Below are positions 29,790-38,545 of a DNA stretch of 64,000 bases, piece by piece. The translations under genes were made by a program, and so were the position numbers. Numbering within the stretch: position 1 is the stretch's first letter; every line of letters starts with the position of its first letter. The notes below the pieces were generated by a model. That model was not told where the DNA came from. It did not search any database and saw only the letters and a list, made by a program, of their open reading frames with translations. The stretch comes from Cyanobium usitatum str. Tous (GTDB lineage: Bacteria; Cyanobacteriota; Cyanobacteriia; PCC-6307; Cyanobiaceae): the NCBI RefSeq assembly GCF_003011885.1, contig NZ_PXXO01000012.1, positions 18,639 through 82,638 on the forward strand, written 5' to 3'.

Positions 29790-30494
29790 ATGCCCACCGC
29801 CGCCAAAACAGCAGCCGAAAAAGCCGAGGTCAAGACCTACTTCGAAACCACCGGTTTCGACCGCTGGAAGCGCATCTACAGCGACTCCGAAGATGTCAAC
29901 AAAGTGCAGCGGAACATCCGCATCGGCCACCAAAAAACGGTGGACAACGTGCTGGTCTGGCTGCAGGAGCAGGGAAACCTGCAGCAGCGCAGCTTCTGTG
30001 ACGCCGGTTGCGGAGTGGGCAGCCTGACCCTGCCCCTGGCCCAGCTGGGAGCCGGCTCCATCTCCGCCTCCGACCTGTCGGCCGCGATGGTGCAGGAGGC
30101 TGAGCGCCGGGCCGCTGAGACGGGTGTCAAACCTGGTCAAATCAGCTTCCTGGCCTCCGATCTGGAGAGCCTCCGCGGCCGCTACGACACCGTGATCTGC
30201 CTGGACGTGTTCATCCACTACCCCCAGGCCCCGGCCGAGGAGATGGTGCGCCACCTGGCCTCGATGGCGGAGAGGCACCTGATCGTTAGCTTCGCTCCCT
30301 ACACGCCGCTGCTGGCCCTGCTCAAGGGCATCGGCCAGCTGTTCCCAGGCCCCAGCAAGACCACCCGGGCCTACACCCTGCGCGAGGATGGCATCGTGGC
30401 CGCCGCGGCCAAAGCCGGCTTCAAGCCCATGCGCCGCAGCCTCAACAAGGCTCCCTTTTACTTCTCAAGGCTGATCGCCTTCGAGCGGGGCTGA
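29790..30494 (+). CDS. chlM: Magnesium-protoporphyrin IX methyltransferase
   Basis: SAM-dependent methylation of Mg-protoporphyrin IX in chlorophyll synthesis, at thylakoid or envelope membranes. The 234-residue protein has YFETTGFDRWKRIYSDSEDV near the N-terminus, the SAM-binding CDAGCGVGSLTLPLAQLG, and DTVICLDVFIHYPQ, all diagnostic of ChlM. ATG at 29790 (MPTAAKTAAEKAEV). The 137-bp spacer upstream probably holds its own promoter; TAGGAT at 29752 is a possible -10 only. Confidence 0.94.
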   Translation: MPTAAKTAAEKAEVKTYFETTGFDRWKRIYSDSEDVNKVQRNIRIGHQKTVDNVLVWLQEQGNLQQRSFCDAGCGVGSLTLPLAQLGAGSISASDLSAAMVQEAERRAAETGVKPGQISFLASDLESLRGRYDTVICLDVFIHYPQAPAEEMVRHLASMAERHLIVSFAPYTPLLALLKGIGQLFPGPSKTTRAYTLREDGIVAAAAKAGFKPMRRSLNKAPFYFSRLIAFERG

Positions 30495-30500
30495 GCAGCC

Positions 30501-31145
30501 CTAGGTAAGGGCCCGCACCACCCGAAACGTCAGGTTGAGGCGCTGCTGCTGCAGCCGCAGCCGGCGCGGCAGGGCGTGCTGCCACCACAACTGGGTGGGG
30601 GGCTCCATCAACAGCAAATCGCCGTTATGCAATGGAATGTTGAACGGGGTGCAATGGTCAAAACCAGCAGGCAACTGGCAGGCACCGGAGGCGACAGCGG
30701 CGCGATTGCGCGGGCTGGGCTGGGGCCGCAGGCGGAAGTCCCGGGGGGCGCCGAGGCTGAGGGAGGCGATTGGGGCTGTGGGCTCGAGCTCGGGTTCATC
30801 GTCCGCATGCCAGCCCATGGCGTCGCGGCCGTCGCGATAGCGGTTGAGCAGCAGGGAGTTGAAGCGCCAGCCGGTGAGCACCTGCAGGGCATCGCGCAGC
30901 TCGGCGGCAGCCGGCGACCAGGGCTCAATCGCGTTGGCCAGGCCGCTGTAGCTGTAGCCGCAGCCGGGATCGGCCATCCAGCAGGTGAGCCGCGGCAGCA
31001 GGTGGCGGCGGCCGTAAATCGTGATCGCCTCCTGCTTCCAGGGCACCTCGAGCTGCAGGCGCTCCAGCAGCTCAGCCGCGGCGCTGGGCGCCAGCCAGGC
31101 CGGCCAGTGGCGCAGGTGCAGGCCCGGAGCTTGAACTTCAGCCAT
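30501..31145 (-). CDS. AlkB-like 2-oxoglutarate/Fe(II) dioxygenase
   Basis: 214-residue 2OG-Fe(II) oxygenase of the AlkB family, which repairs alkylated bases or demethylates RNA. LLLNRYRDGRDAMGWHADDE has the HxD iron ligands, QHALPRR the distal His, and RLNLTFRVV the 2OG-binding Arg. Arrangement resembles the AlkBH2/3-like bacterial group. The ATG at 31145 overlaps the 3' end of the RluA-type gene by 8 bp; the open frame further upstream is antisense noise within that gene. Confidence 0.87.
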   Translation of the reverse strand: MAEVQAPGLHLRHWPAWLAPSAAAELLERLQLEVPWKQEAITIYGRRHLLPRLTCWMADPGCGYSYSGLANAIEPWSPAAAELRDALQVLTGWRFNSLLLNRYRDGRDAMGWHADDEPELEPTAPIASLSLGAPRDFRLRPQPSPRNRAAVASGACQLPAGFDHCTPFNIPLHNGDLLLMEPPTQLWWQHALPRRLRLQQQRLNLTFRVVRALT

Positions 31146-32145
31146 CGGCAGCTCCGCGCAGGGCCTCGGGCAACGGCGCCTCCAGCGCAAGCAGGTCGCC
31201 ATCGGGGCAGACCAACCGCAGCCGGTGGGCGTGCAGGTGGTATCCACCGTCCCCCGGCAGGGCCTGCTCGGCGGCCAACCCGCCCGGGGCGTAGAGCGGA
31301 TCTCCCAGCAGGGGCGCCCCGGCGGCGGCGGTATGGATGCGGATCTGGTGGGGCCGCCCCGTAGCGATCGTGACCTCCACCAGCCAGGCCCGCTCGCCTC
31401 GCTCCAGCAGGCGCAATTCGCTGCGGGCCGGCAGGGCAACCGGATCCGACGGAGCAGCGGCCCATATGGTGCCAAGCCGGGTATGGGGACAGCGACCAAT
31501 CGGCGTGGTGAGGCTGAGCCGTTGGTCGGGCTCCAGCGCCAGCAAGGGGGACTCGGGGACCGGGGGCTGGAGCAGGGCCCGGTAGGTCTTGGTGCAGTGG
31601 CGTTGCGCCGTGCTCTCCCGCAGCAGGGCGCTGAGCCAGGCTCGGCTGCCGGAGCTGCGGGCACATACCAGCAGGCCCGAGGTGAAGCGTCCCAGGCGGT
31701 GCACGGGCCGGGCCTCGGGCCAGCGGTCCTGGAGCTGGGCCAGCAAGGTGTGCTCCAGGAAGCCGCCGGCCGGCAGCACCGGCAGGCCGCTGGGCTTGTT
31801 GAAGACCAGCAGGTCGCCGTTGTCGAACAGGGGGCTGGGCAATACCGGCACGGCCGCCTCCTGCCAGGGGGGCCGATGCCAGATCAGCTGATCTCCGGCT
31901 GCGAGGGCCCCATCGGCCTGGAGCTGCTGGCCATTCCTGGAGATCTCCCCGGCGGCGAGGCGCTGCAGCCAATCGGTAGGCGTTGAATGGCGATAGCAAC
32001 CGGCATAAAAAGCGCTGACGCTCCGGCCGGCGGCCCTGGGGGCGATGCGATCCCTGTAGGCGAAGCCGCCATTAAGGGCAGGCGCCAGCCAGCCTGTCTC
32101 AGTCGACAAGACTGTCTCAGTCGACAAGACTGTTTCAGTCAACAA
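31138..32145 (-). CDS. RluA-family pseudouridine synthase-like protein, catalytic Asp replaced
   Basis: About 335 residues, with an S4-like part (LQRLAAGEISRNGQQLQADG) and the RluA fold (LLVFNKPSGLPVLPAGGFLE; GRPHQIRIHTAAAGAPLLGD). The family motif HRLDxxTSG reads HRLGRFTSGLL here: Gly replaces the catalytic Asp, so pseudouridine formation may be lost or the protein may belong to a divergent subfamily. The N-terminus MLTETVLSTETVLSTETGW is encoded by 18-bp tandem repeats that each supply a TTG, so the start is uncertain; the longest start overlaps the response-regulator stop. Confidence 0.8.
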   Translation of the reverse strand: MLTETVLSTETVLSTETGWLAPALNGGFAYRDRIAPRAAGRSVSAFYAGCYRHSTPTDWLQRLAAGEISRNGQQLQADGALAAGDQLIWHRPPWQEAAVPVLPSPLFDNGDLLVFNKPSGLPVLPAGGFLEHTLLAQLQDRWPEARPVHRLGRFTSGLLVCARSSGSRAWLSALLRESTAQRHCTKTYRALLQPPVPESPLLALEPDQRLSLTTPIGRCPHTRLGTIWAAAPSDPVALPARSELRLLERGERAWLVEVTIATGRPHQIRIHTAAAGAPLLGDPLYAPGGLAAEQALPGDGGYHLHAHRLRLVCPDGDLLALEAPLPEALRGAADG

Positions 32146-32147
32146 GC
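32094..32147. repeat. Three 18-bp tandem repeats at a stop/start junction
   Basis: CTGTCTCAGTCGACAAGA occurs at 32094-32111 and 32112-32129 without change, then as a variant (CTGTTTCAGTCAACAAGC) at 32130-32147. The third copy contains the last codons and TGA of the response regulator; the first two are read as VLSTET hexapeptides at the start of the RluA-like protein. Array expansion adds six residues and one TTG per copy. Confidence 0.9.
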
Positions 32148-32863
32148 CCGTGCTCGAGCGCGTAGCGCACCAGTTCGGTGCGGCTGGCGGTGCCGGTTTT
32201 GATGAATAGCCGACTGACGTACTTCTCGACGTTGCGGATCGAGGTTTCCAGCCGCCGGGCGATCTCTTTATTCATCATCCCCTCGGCCACCAGCTGCAAC
32301 ACGCTGGCCTCCCGCGGCGTGAACACATGCTCGGGCGCGCTGGCTGGCTTCTTGGCACTGCCCGTGGCGAGCAGGGAGCGAATCTCGGTGATCTGCTTGG
32401 ACAGCTGGCCAATGTCGGCATCGGCGAAGCGGGCCGCCTCCGCCAGCAGCCGCTGCTGGCGCTTGACGACGTTGTTGACCCGGGCCACCAGCTCGTCGGG
32501 ATCAAAGGGTTTGGGGATGTAGTCGTCGCAGCCGGCCTGGAAGCCGGTGACTCGATCAGCAGTCATGCCCTTGGCGGTGAGAAAGATCACCGGCGTGCCG
32601 CCCAGCCGCTCGTCGGCCCGCAACTTCTGGAGCAGGCCGTAGCCATCGAGGCGCGGCATCATCACGTCGCTGAGGATGACGTCGGGCAGCATCTCCTGGG
32701 CCACGGCCCAGCCCTCCTCACCGTCGTTGGCGGTGGTCACCGCAAAGCCCTCATCTTCCAGATAGGCCTTTACCGCCGTGCGCAGGCCGGGCTCGTCGTC
32801 GACTAGGAGCAAGCGCACGGGCGTCACTTCAGGTTCCTGGGCCGGGGTCAGATCTGGGTTCAT
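32135..32863 (-). CDS. Two-component response regulator, receiver + LuxR HTH
   Basis: 242-residue NarL/FixJ-type regulator. The receiver domain holds LLLVDDEPGLRTAV, the phospho-acceptor Asp in VILSDVMMPRLDGYG, Thr/Lys positions in VIFLTAKG and YIPKPFDPDELV. After a linker the GerE HTH reads FTPREASVLQLVAEGMMNKE and ETSIRNVEKYVSRLFIK. No histidine kinase is adjacent. ATG at 32863 (MNPDLTPAQEPE); a GTG at 32872 is also in frame. Its 3' end lies in the tandem repeat shared with the next gene. Confidence 0.87.
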   Translation of the reverse strand: MNPDLTPAQEPEVTPVRLLLVDDEPGLRTAVKAYLEDEGFAVTTANDGEEGWAVAQEMLPDVILSDVMMPRLDGYGLLQKLRADERLGGTPVIFLTAKGMTADRVTGFQAGCDDYIPKPFDPDELVARVNNVVKRQQRLLAEAARFADADIGQLSKQITEIRSLLATGSAKKPASAPEHVFTPREASVLQLVAEGMMNKEIARRLETSIRNVEKYVSRLFIKTGTASRTELVRYALEHGLVD

Positions 32864-32912
32864 GGCGGCCACTCTGCAGGTATCCAGTCGACATGAATCA
32901 GTCTGCAGGCGC

Positions 32913-33413
32913 TCAGCGGTAGCGTCCAGGCACGATCTGCTCGGATTCCCGCAGGCTGCCGCTGTAGCCGAGCTGGCGGGCCAGGGGCCCCAGGCCAGCT
33001 GGATCCTTGCCGGCTTGCTCAGGGAAGCAGGTGGCCCACCACACCAGGTGGTCGATGTGATTGGCGGTCGTGATCGCTCCGCCCGGGTTCAGCTCGCGGA
33101 TGTAAAGGTTGGGTCCATCGCTAGTAACCCGCATCGGCGCCGCAGGGGTGCAGCGGATGGTTTCGCTGCGCACCTTGACGTCGTTGGGCTGCTCATCCCA
33201 GAGCTTGATGCGCCACAGGCCGGGGGTCTTGGCATCGGCTACAGCCCCATAAATACCAATCGCCTGCTTGCCGCCCAGGCCGGGGCGCTCCTGCAGCAGC
33301 AGCAGTCCTGGCGGCCGGGCATCCTCTGGCCGCACCCCACCGCCCTCCGCCCAGCTGGGTGGCGCCAGCGCTGCTGCAAGGGCCACCAGCAATAGGGTTC
33401 TGGTTGGCAACAT
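32913..33413 (-). CDS. Secreted protein of unknown function
   Basis: 166 residues with a clear signal peptide (MLPTRTLLLVALAAALAPPS, cleavage near WAEG). The mature part has one pair of cysteines (SETIRCTPAAP, WWATCFPEQ) and no family I recognise; RIKLWDEQPNDVKVRSE and IYIREL-like strands suggest a beta-rich domain. The ATG at 33413 faces and shares two bases with a possible ATG (33412) of the divergent cysteine desulfurase. Confidence 0.7.
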   Translation of the reverse strand: MLPTRTLLLVALAAALAPPSWAEGGGVRPEDARPPGLLLLQERPGLGGKQAIGIYGAVADAKTPGLWRIKLWDEQPNDVKVRSETIRCTPAAPMRVTSDGPNLYIRELNPGGAITTANHIDHLVWWATCFPEQAGKDPAGLGPLARQLGYSGSLRESEQIVPGRYR

Positions 33414-33432
33414 GGAAGCCTGCAAGCACCCC

Positions 33433-34578
33433 ATGCTCGCCTACCTCGACCACCACGCCACCACTCCCTGCGATCCGGCGGTGGTGGCAGCGATGGCGCC
33501 CTGGTGGAGCGAGCACTGCGCCAATCCAGCCAACCGCCTCTATCGCCCGGCCCTGGAAGCTGCCGCTGCCGTGGAGCGGGCCCGGGGCCAGCTGGCCCGA
33601 GTGCTGGGCAGCAGGGCCGAAACCGTGATCTTCACCAGCGGCGCCACCGAAGCCAACAACCTGGCCCTCAAGGGGGTGTGCGAAGCGGCCCTGGCAGCTG
33701 GCACCCCCCGGCGGCGACTGGTGAGCCTGGTGAGCGAACACCGGGCCGTGCTCGACCCTCTGGCCTATCTGGGCCGCCATGGGTTTCCGGTGAGCCTGGT
33801 GCCCATCCAGCCCGATGGCCTGGTGGATCTAGCCCAGCTGGAGGCGGCCCTCGGCGACGACGTGCTGCTGCTGAGCGTGATGGCCGCCAACAACGAAATC
33901 GGTGTGCTCCAGCCCCTGGCCGCCATCGCGGCCCGCTGCCGGCAGCGGGGAGTGCTGCTGCACGTGGATGCGGCCCAGGCCGCCGGCCACATCCCCCTTG
34001 CCATCGACGAGCTGGGCATCGACCTGCTCAGCCTCAGTGGCCACAAGTTTTATGGACCCAAGGGGGTAGGGGCCCTGCTGGTGCGCCCGGGGCTCAAGCT
34101 CGCTGCCCAGCTCCATGGTGGCGGCCAGCAGGACGGCCGCCGGGCCGGCACCCTGCCGGTGCCCCTGGTGGTGGGGCTGGGCGAAGCGCTGCTGGGGGCT
34201 GAGGCTGATCGGGAGGAGCGGGCCGGGCGGCTCGGAACCCTGCGGGACGAGCTCTGGGCAGGGCTGGAAGCCCTCGGCGGCATGGAGCTCAACGGCGTAG
34301 AGCTCAACGGTGGAGCGCCACGGCTGGCCCACAACCTGAACGTGACGGTGCAAGGAGTGGATGGCACGCGCCTGCACCGGCTGCTGCGCCAGCGGCTCGC
34401 CGTGAGCAGCGGCTCGGCCTGTAGCCAGGGCTCCCCCTCCCATGTGCTGGCGGCCCTGGGCCGCAGCCGTCAGCAGGCGGCCGCCTCGATCCGCTTCGGG
34501 CTGGGGCGTGGCAGCAGCGATGCCGAGATCACCCTGGCCATAGAAACAGTTGCGGCCGCGGTGCGGGAGCTGCGCTGA
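33433..34578 (+). CDS. Cysteine desulfurase (NifS/IscS-like)
   Basis: PLP enzyme releasing sulfur from cysteine for Fe-S clusters or thio-modified RNA. The 381-residue protein starts MLAYLDHHATTPCDPAV; FTSGATEANNLALKG, LVSEHRAVLD, HVDAAQAAGHIP and the PLP lysine in LSGHKFYGPKGVG (about K205) are present, and the catalytic Cys is about 330 in SSGSACSQGSPSHVL. A 15-bp duplication gives ELNGVELNG near residue 280. ATG 33412 is an alternative start. Confidence 0.9.
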   Translation: MLAYLDHHATTPCDPAVVAAMAPWWSEHCANPANRLYRPALEAAAAVERARGQLARVLGSRAETVIFTSGATEANNLALKGVCEAALAAGTPRRRLVSLVSEHRAVLDPLAYLGRHGFPVSLVPIQPDGLVDLAQLEAALGDDVLLLSVMAANNEIGVLQPLAAIAARCRQRGVLLHVDAAQAAGHIPLAIDELGIDLLSLSGHKFYGPKGVGALLVRPGLKLAAQLHGGGQQDGRRAGTLPVPLVVGLGEALLGAEADREERAGRLGTLRDELWAGLEALGGMELNGVELNGGAPRLAHNLNVTVQGVDGTRLHRLLRQRLAVSSGSACSQGSPSHVLAALGRSRQQAAASIRFGLGRGSSDAEITLAIETVAAAVRELR

Positions 34579-34601
34579 GAGCACAGGCCAGCTCAGCAAG
34601 C

Positions 34602-35114
34602 TCAGCGCGTCAACAAAATGAAGCCGAGTACCCCCACCACACCCAGCAGGGCTTGAGCCAACCTGCTCACCAACATCCCCACCAGCACCGCCAACCCCAC
34701 CTGCAGCGCCCTGCCCAGGCCACCGCGAGCTGCCAGCCACTGGGCCAGGCTCGCCCCCAGAAAGGGGCCCAACAGCAGGCCCAGCAGGGGGCCACCAACG
34801 GGCAGGGCCGGCAGCAGACCGAGGAGGCCCACCAGCAAGCCCAGTCCGGCGCCCAAACCCGCCCAACGACTGGCCTGAAGCTTGGCTGGACCAAGCACCA
34901 ACCCCAGGGCCTCGGCGCCCCAGCCGAGCACCAGCAGCACTATCGCCAGCAGCAGGGACGGCCAGCCGACACTCCAGCCCACCGCCCACATCCATAGCAG
35001 CGCCCCCAGGGGCAGCAAGGCCAGTCCCGGCAGCACGGGCAGCAACGCACCGGGGATCGCTAACGCCTGAATACCCAGGCAGAGCCACCAAAGCAGCGGA
35101 GCGGCATTGCTCAA
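34602..35114 (-). CDS. DUF456 family membrane protein
   Basis: 170-residue, very hydrophobic Leu/Gly/Ala-rich protein with about four to five helices, including IPGALLPVLPGLALLPLGAL and VGGPLLGLLLGPFLGASLA, the DUF456 glycine-rich patterns. Function unknown. TTG start at 35114. Convergent with the cysteine desulfurase, 23 bp apart. Confidence 0.75.
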   Translation of the reverse strand: MSNAAPLLWWLCLGIQALAIPGALLPVLPGLALLPLGALLWMWAVGWSVGWPSLLLAIVLLVLGWGAEALGLVLGPAKLQASRWAGLGAGLGLLVGLLGLLPALPVGGPLLGLLLGPFLGASLAQWLAARGGLGRALQVGLAVLVGMLVSRLAQALLGVVGVLGFILLTR

Positions 35115-35179
35115 AGCATCACAACTGGGATGCGCCTTGCTGTCTTCATAGCTACTGTCCGGCGCATCTGCCCTTGATC

Positions 35180-35947
35180 ATGGCCCTCACCCCCTCCAGC
35201 GACAGTCAACTGCACGTGCTCCAGGCCGTAGAAGACGGCTGGGCAGCTTTTTGCCGCGCCCCCTGGGCCTTTTTGCTGTTCGAGGCCCTCTCCGCCCTGA
35301 TCCTGCTCCCCTTCGCCGCCCTGGCCGCCGTAGGCGGGGCTCGCCTAGCCAGCGTGAATGAGGTGATGGCTGTGCACCCCACCGGCGCCTGGGCCGCCCT
35401 GATCGTGGGCGTGATTGGCTACGTGATCATTGCGCTGTGGACCGTGGTTGGCCTTACCCGCGGCGCCTGGCTGAGCCTGGAGGGCCGCAAGCCCTGCTTC
35501 GCCGACTTCACCCGCTGGGACCGTCCCGCCAGCGCCCGCCTGCTCGGTTCCGGCATCCTGCTGGCAATCGTCATAGCTGTGGCCGGTGCCATAGCCACCC
35601 TCATCGGGGCAGGCCTGGGCAAGCTCAACGAGGCCCTCAGCGTGATCCCCATGATCGTGGTGGCAATCTTCTACATCTGGCTGCTGGTCTCCCAGAAGTT
35701 CCTGATTCAGGTGTCGCTACTGGGCACCGCAAATCCCACCAAAACCATTGGTTCTGGCGTGAACGTGGTGAATCCCAGCTGGTGGATGGTGCTGTGGCTC
35801 GGAATCATCGAGGGCGTGGTCCACACCATCGGAGGCCTGTTCAGCTACGGCGGCCTGCTGGTGGTGGTGCCCCTGGTGCTGTGCATCTCCACCGCCGCCT
35901 TCCGCCAGCTGTTTGGCGCCGAAGACCGCACCGGCCTGATCGGCTGA
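35180..35947 (+). CDS. Multi-pass membrane protein of unknown function
   Basis: 255 residues with about six hydrophobic segments (for example FLLFEALSALILLPFAALAA and IVVAIFYIWLLVSQKFLIQV). It resembles glycerophosphodiesterase-membrane-domain-like proteins with a soluble N-terminal VEDGWAAFCRAPWAF, but I do not assign it. ATG at 35180 is preferred to the in-frame TTG at 35174. It is the last GC-rich gene before the AT-rich island. Confidence 0.7.
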   Translation: MALTPSSDSQLHVLQAVEDGWAAFCRAPWAFLLFEALSALILLPFAALAAVGGARLASVNEVMAVHPTGAWAALIVGVIGYVIIALWTVVGLTRGAWLSLEGRKPCFADFTRWDRPASARLLGSGILLAIVIAVAGAIATLIGAGLGKLNEALSVIPMIVVAIFYIWLLVSQKFLIQVSLLGTANPTKTIGSGVNVVNPSWWMVLWLGIIEGVVHTIGGLFSYGGLLVVVPLVLCISTAAFRQLFGAEDRTGLIG

Positions 35948-36210
35948 ATTTAAAAATTCAGCAAGAGTCCATCTAGCCCTCAAATTTAAGGCGACCTTAA
36001 GGGTCGGCAAAAAGAGGCCGGTTGTGCTCAACAGCACAATCCCGACGTAACCCTTGCGACCACAATAAGACTTAGGTATAGTTCCATCGGTGCCTCCGAT
36101 TGCCAGCAGTCTAAAAGCACAACTAACATATCTCAATTATTTAATAATGAGCCCACGGGTGCCCCCCCTTAAATTTATCAATTCTGCGTCAACGAGCAGC
36201 AAGGCTCGTC
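35948..36210. other. AT-rich spacer with hairpins at island edge
   Basis: No gene supported. Base composition changes abruptly to AT-rich here. GAATTT-AA-AAATTC (35946-35959) lies on the end of the previous gene; CGACC-TTAAG-GGTCG follows near 35991-36005; TTGTGCT-CAAC-AGCACAA sits at 36022-36039. The first may terminate the upstream gene; none has a good T-run. Confidence 0.45.
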
Positions 36211-36819
36211 GTGTTGTTGGTATGCGTTGGGCTTTTGGCATTCACGATTGACGTACCGATTGCCCTGCTTACCTCAACACACCCCCTCCCGAAAGAGATA
36301 AGCAATATCCTCCGCCTTTCAGAAATAGGAGGCCACGGCACTGGTGCAGCAATGATTCTCATTGCGGCTCTAGCGATAAAGCAAATCAACTGGCGCAAAA
36401 AGAGGGACCGATTAATTGCCTGCCAACTAATCGCCGGAAGCTACCTTGGCGCATTAATAGTTGACCTTCTAAAACTAACGATAAACCGTGTAAGGCCCCA
36501 TTCAGCACTCCTTAATCTACGAACAAGCTTTCTCGACACTTTCGGGCAAGAATTACTCAAACCGGATTCCGTTAGCAGATCTGTCCTAATGAGCTTTCCC
36601 TCAGGGCATGCGGCAGTAGCGGCAGGCCTTGCAGTTTCACTCTGCTGGTTTTACCCAAGAGGCAGATCAGTATTCATAGTCCTTGCAATACTTGCATCAT
36701 TTCAGAGAATAAACAGCCTATCACATTTCCTGAGCGATATTTGCATAGGCGCAGCAATAGGAATAGCGGGGGCGTTAGTTTTTGCCCCCACACCCAATCA
36801 TGCTGACCGAGGCCAATGA
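36211..36819 (+). CDS. PAP2 superfamily lipid phosphatase
   Basis: 202-residue membrane phosphatase with the three PAP2 motifs: KLTINRVRP (KX6RP), FPSGHAAVAAG, and RINSLSHFLSD (RX5HX3D). Such enzymes dephosphorylate isoprenyl diphosphates, phosphatidic acid or lipid A. GTG start at 36211 enters directly into a membrane helix; no ATG in frame. Codon use is AT-rich, unlike the flanking genes. First of three closely spaced genes (13 bp to the next). Confidence 0.83.
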   Translation: MLLVCVGLLAFTIDVPIALLTSTHPLPKEISNILRLSEIGGHGTGAAMILIAALAIKQINWRKKRDRLIACQLIAGSYLGALIVDLLKLTINRVRPHSALLNLRTSFLDTFGQELLKPDSVSRSVLMSFPSGHAAVAAGLAVSLCWFYPRGRSVFIVLAILASFQRINSLSHFLSDICIGAAIGIAGALVFAPTPNHADRGQ

Positions 36820-36832
36820 GCCGGCAATATAA

Positions 36833-38545
36833 ATGAAAATCTTATTTCAAAAGATTCACAACTGGATCAGAGTCAAAATCCAGACTAATGATATTACCGC
36901 TTCATTAATACTGGTTTTACTGTGTTTATTTCTATACCTTCCAGGCATCTCAAGCCTACCAGCCACGGATCGAGATGAATCCCGATACATGCAAGCAACA
37001 AAGCAAATGGTGGCGACTGGAAACGTAGTCGATATTCGCTTTCAAGACAAACCACGATACAAAAAGCCTGTGGGCATTTACTGGCTGCAAGCAACTGCCA
37101 GCAGAATGGCCAAGCAAATAGGAATAGCCTCCACTGAGCGCAGCCCCTATCGATTACCCTCCACAATTGGAGCAACAAGCGCTGTTTTGTTTCTCTATTT
37201 GGGATTTAGAAAAATAGTCGGCAATCTCCAGTCATTTTGCGCCGCAGTTCTACTGGCATGCAGCCTTTTAATCGTAGTTGAGGCTCATCTTGCAAAAACT
37301 GATGCAATGCAACTGGCTGCCATAGTTGCCATGCAGGCAGGCCTCGCACAGATTTATTGCATGCCTAAGGTTCATGAGCTTCTGCGCGCACGCATATTCT
37401 TTTGGCTCGGTCTCGGTGTCGCATTATTGATCAAAGGGCCGGTCGCACCCGTTCTTGCCTCACTCACCTTGGCATGGATCTGCTGGAAAGATCGCAGCAT
37501 CTCAACCTTAGTAAAAATACAACCATGGCCCTGGCTACTAGTCCCTTTAATATTAATTAGCCCATGGCTTTTCAGCATTCAGACACTTAGCGATGGGCAA
37601 TTTGTACAAGATTCTATCCAGCAGGATTTTTTTAGCAAAATTGTCAGTGGCCAGGAAAGCCATGGTGCCCCACCAGGAACATATCTGTTAATCACACCAT
37701 TTTTGCTCTGGCCTGCTTCCTGGCTATTGCTTCCCAAGGCTTGGGCAGGACTACGGAGATCTTCAGAAGCCCTTAGCCGTACAACACAATTCCTGTGCGG
37801 TTGGCTCGTGCCAGCCTGGATTATATTTGAATTAGTGCCCACAAAGTTGCCTCACTATGTATTACCACTAATCCCACCTCTATGCCTTCTGGCAGGCATT
37901 GGCATCATTCAACCCGATCGGCTGCGAGATGGTCCTTTGCTTAGGCTATCTAAATGGCCACAAAGGATTGGGATGTTTGCCTGGATAGCTTCGGGCTTAG
38001 CTCTCGCTATTGGCGTACCCCTACTAAGCATTTGGGCTAGCGGCAGCGTAACCGTTGCCGCACTCCTAATAGCTCTGACTTGCATCTTCAGCGTATTGAC
38101 ATTAGGGAAAATCAAGACCCCCAAAAGACAGCTATATGCTTCAGCCCTATCTGCAGTCGTTGTTTTTGGGCTTATTTTTGAAGCTTTTCTGCCAAACCTA
38201 AATAATGTTTGGCCAGCAGAACAAATTAAATCAATTATTGACTCCAACAATTTTGGCGCATTGCCGGTCGCCGCGGCCTCATACCACGAGCCTAGCTTGG
38301 TCTTTAATCTGGGCACAGACACAACATTGACTGATCTTGATGGGATAATGCAGCATGCCGCAAAACATCCATCAGCCATTTTAATAATTGAATCAAAAGA
38401 GGTCGATAAAACGAGAGAACAACTTTCGCTCATTAGCAATATATTTATCCTGGGAAGATATAGCGGATATAACTATTCCAAAGGGAAGCCCATCAATCTT
38501 TCAGTCCTAAAAAGTGACTGGATCAAAACAGATAAATCTAAATAA
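36833..38545 (+). CDS. ArnT/PMT-like membrane glycosyltransferase
   Basis: 570-residue GT-C-fold transferase with about 12 membrane helices. The first periplasmic loop has ATDRDESRYMQATKQM, where the acidic DE is the catalytic signature of ArnT-type enzymes that move a sugar from a polyprenyl phosphate donor to lipid A or other acceptors. LGVALLIKGPVAPVLASLTL and ELVPTKLPHYVLPLIPPL are also ArnT-like. A soluble C-terminal region follows from about residue 460. AT-rich; adjacent to PAP2 genes on both sides, suggesting envelope lipid modification. Confidence 0.8.
   Translation: MKILFQKIHNWIRVKIQTNDITASLILVLLCLFLYLPGISSLPATDRDESRYMQATKQMVATGNVVDIRFQDKPRYKKPVGIYWLQATASRMAKQIGIASTERSPYRLPSTIGATSAVLFLYLGFRKIVGNLQSFCAAVLLACSLLIVVEAHLAKTDAMQLAAIVAMQAGLAQIYCMPKVHELLRARIFFWLGLGVALLIKGPVAPVLASLTLAWICWKDRSISTLVKIQPWPWLLVPLILISPWLFSIQTLSDGQFVQDSIQQDFFSKIVSGQESHGAPPGTYLLITPFLLWPASWLLLPKAWAGLRRSSEALSRTTQFLCGWLVPAWIIFELVPTKLPHYVLPLIPPLCLLAGIGIIQPDRLRDGPLLRLSKWPQRIGMFAWIASGLALAIGVPLLSIWASGSVTVAALLIALTCIFSVLTLGKIKTPKRQLYASALSAVVVFGLIFEAFLPNLNNVWPAEQIKSIIDSNNFGALPVAAASYHEPSLVFNLGTDTTLTDLDGIMQHAAKHPSAILIIESKEVDKTREQLSLISNIFILGRYSGYNYSKGKPINLSVLKSDWIKTDKSK

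Noticed and set aside
30608..31999. 463-codon minus-strand frame overlapping the AlkB-like and RluA-like genes
   Set aside because: Different frame from both real genes, Arg/Pro/Ala-rich, no motif.
33829..35091. 420-codon minus-strand frame across the cysteine desulfurase and DUF456 region
   Set aside because: Spans two well-supported genes on both strands and has no recognisable domain.
35717..36136. 139-codon minus-strand frame across the end of the membrane protein gene and the spacer
   Set aside because: Half lies antisense to a supported gene and the rest is AT-rich spacer; no motif or ribosome site.
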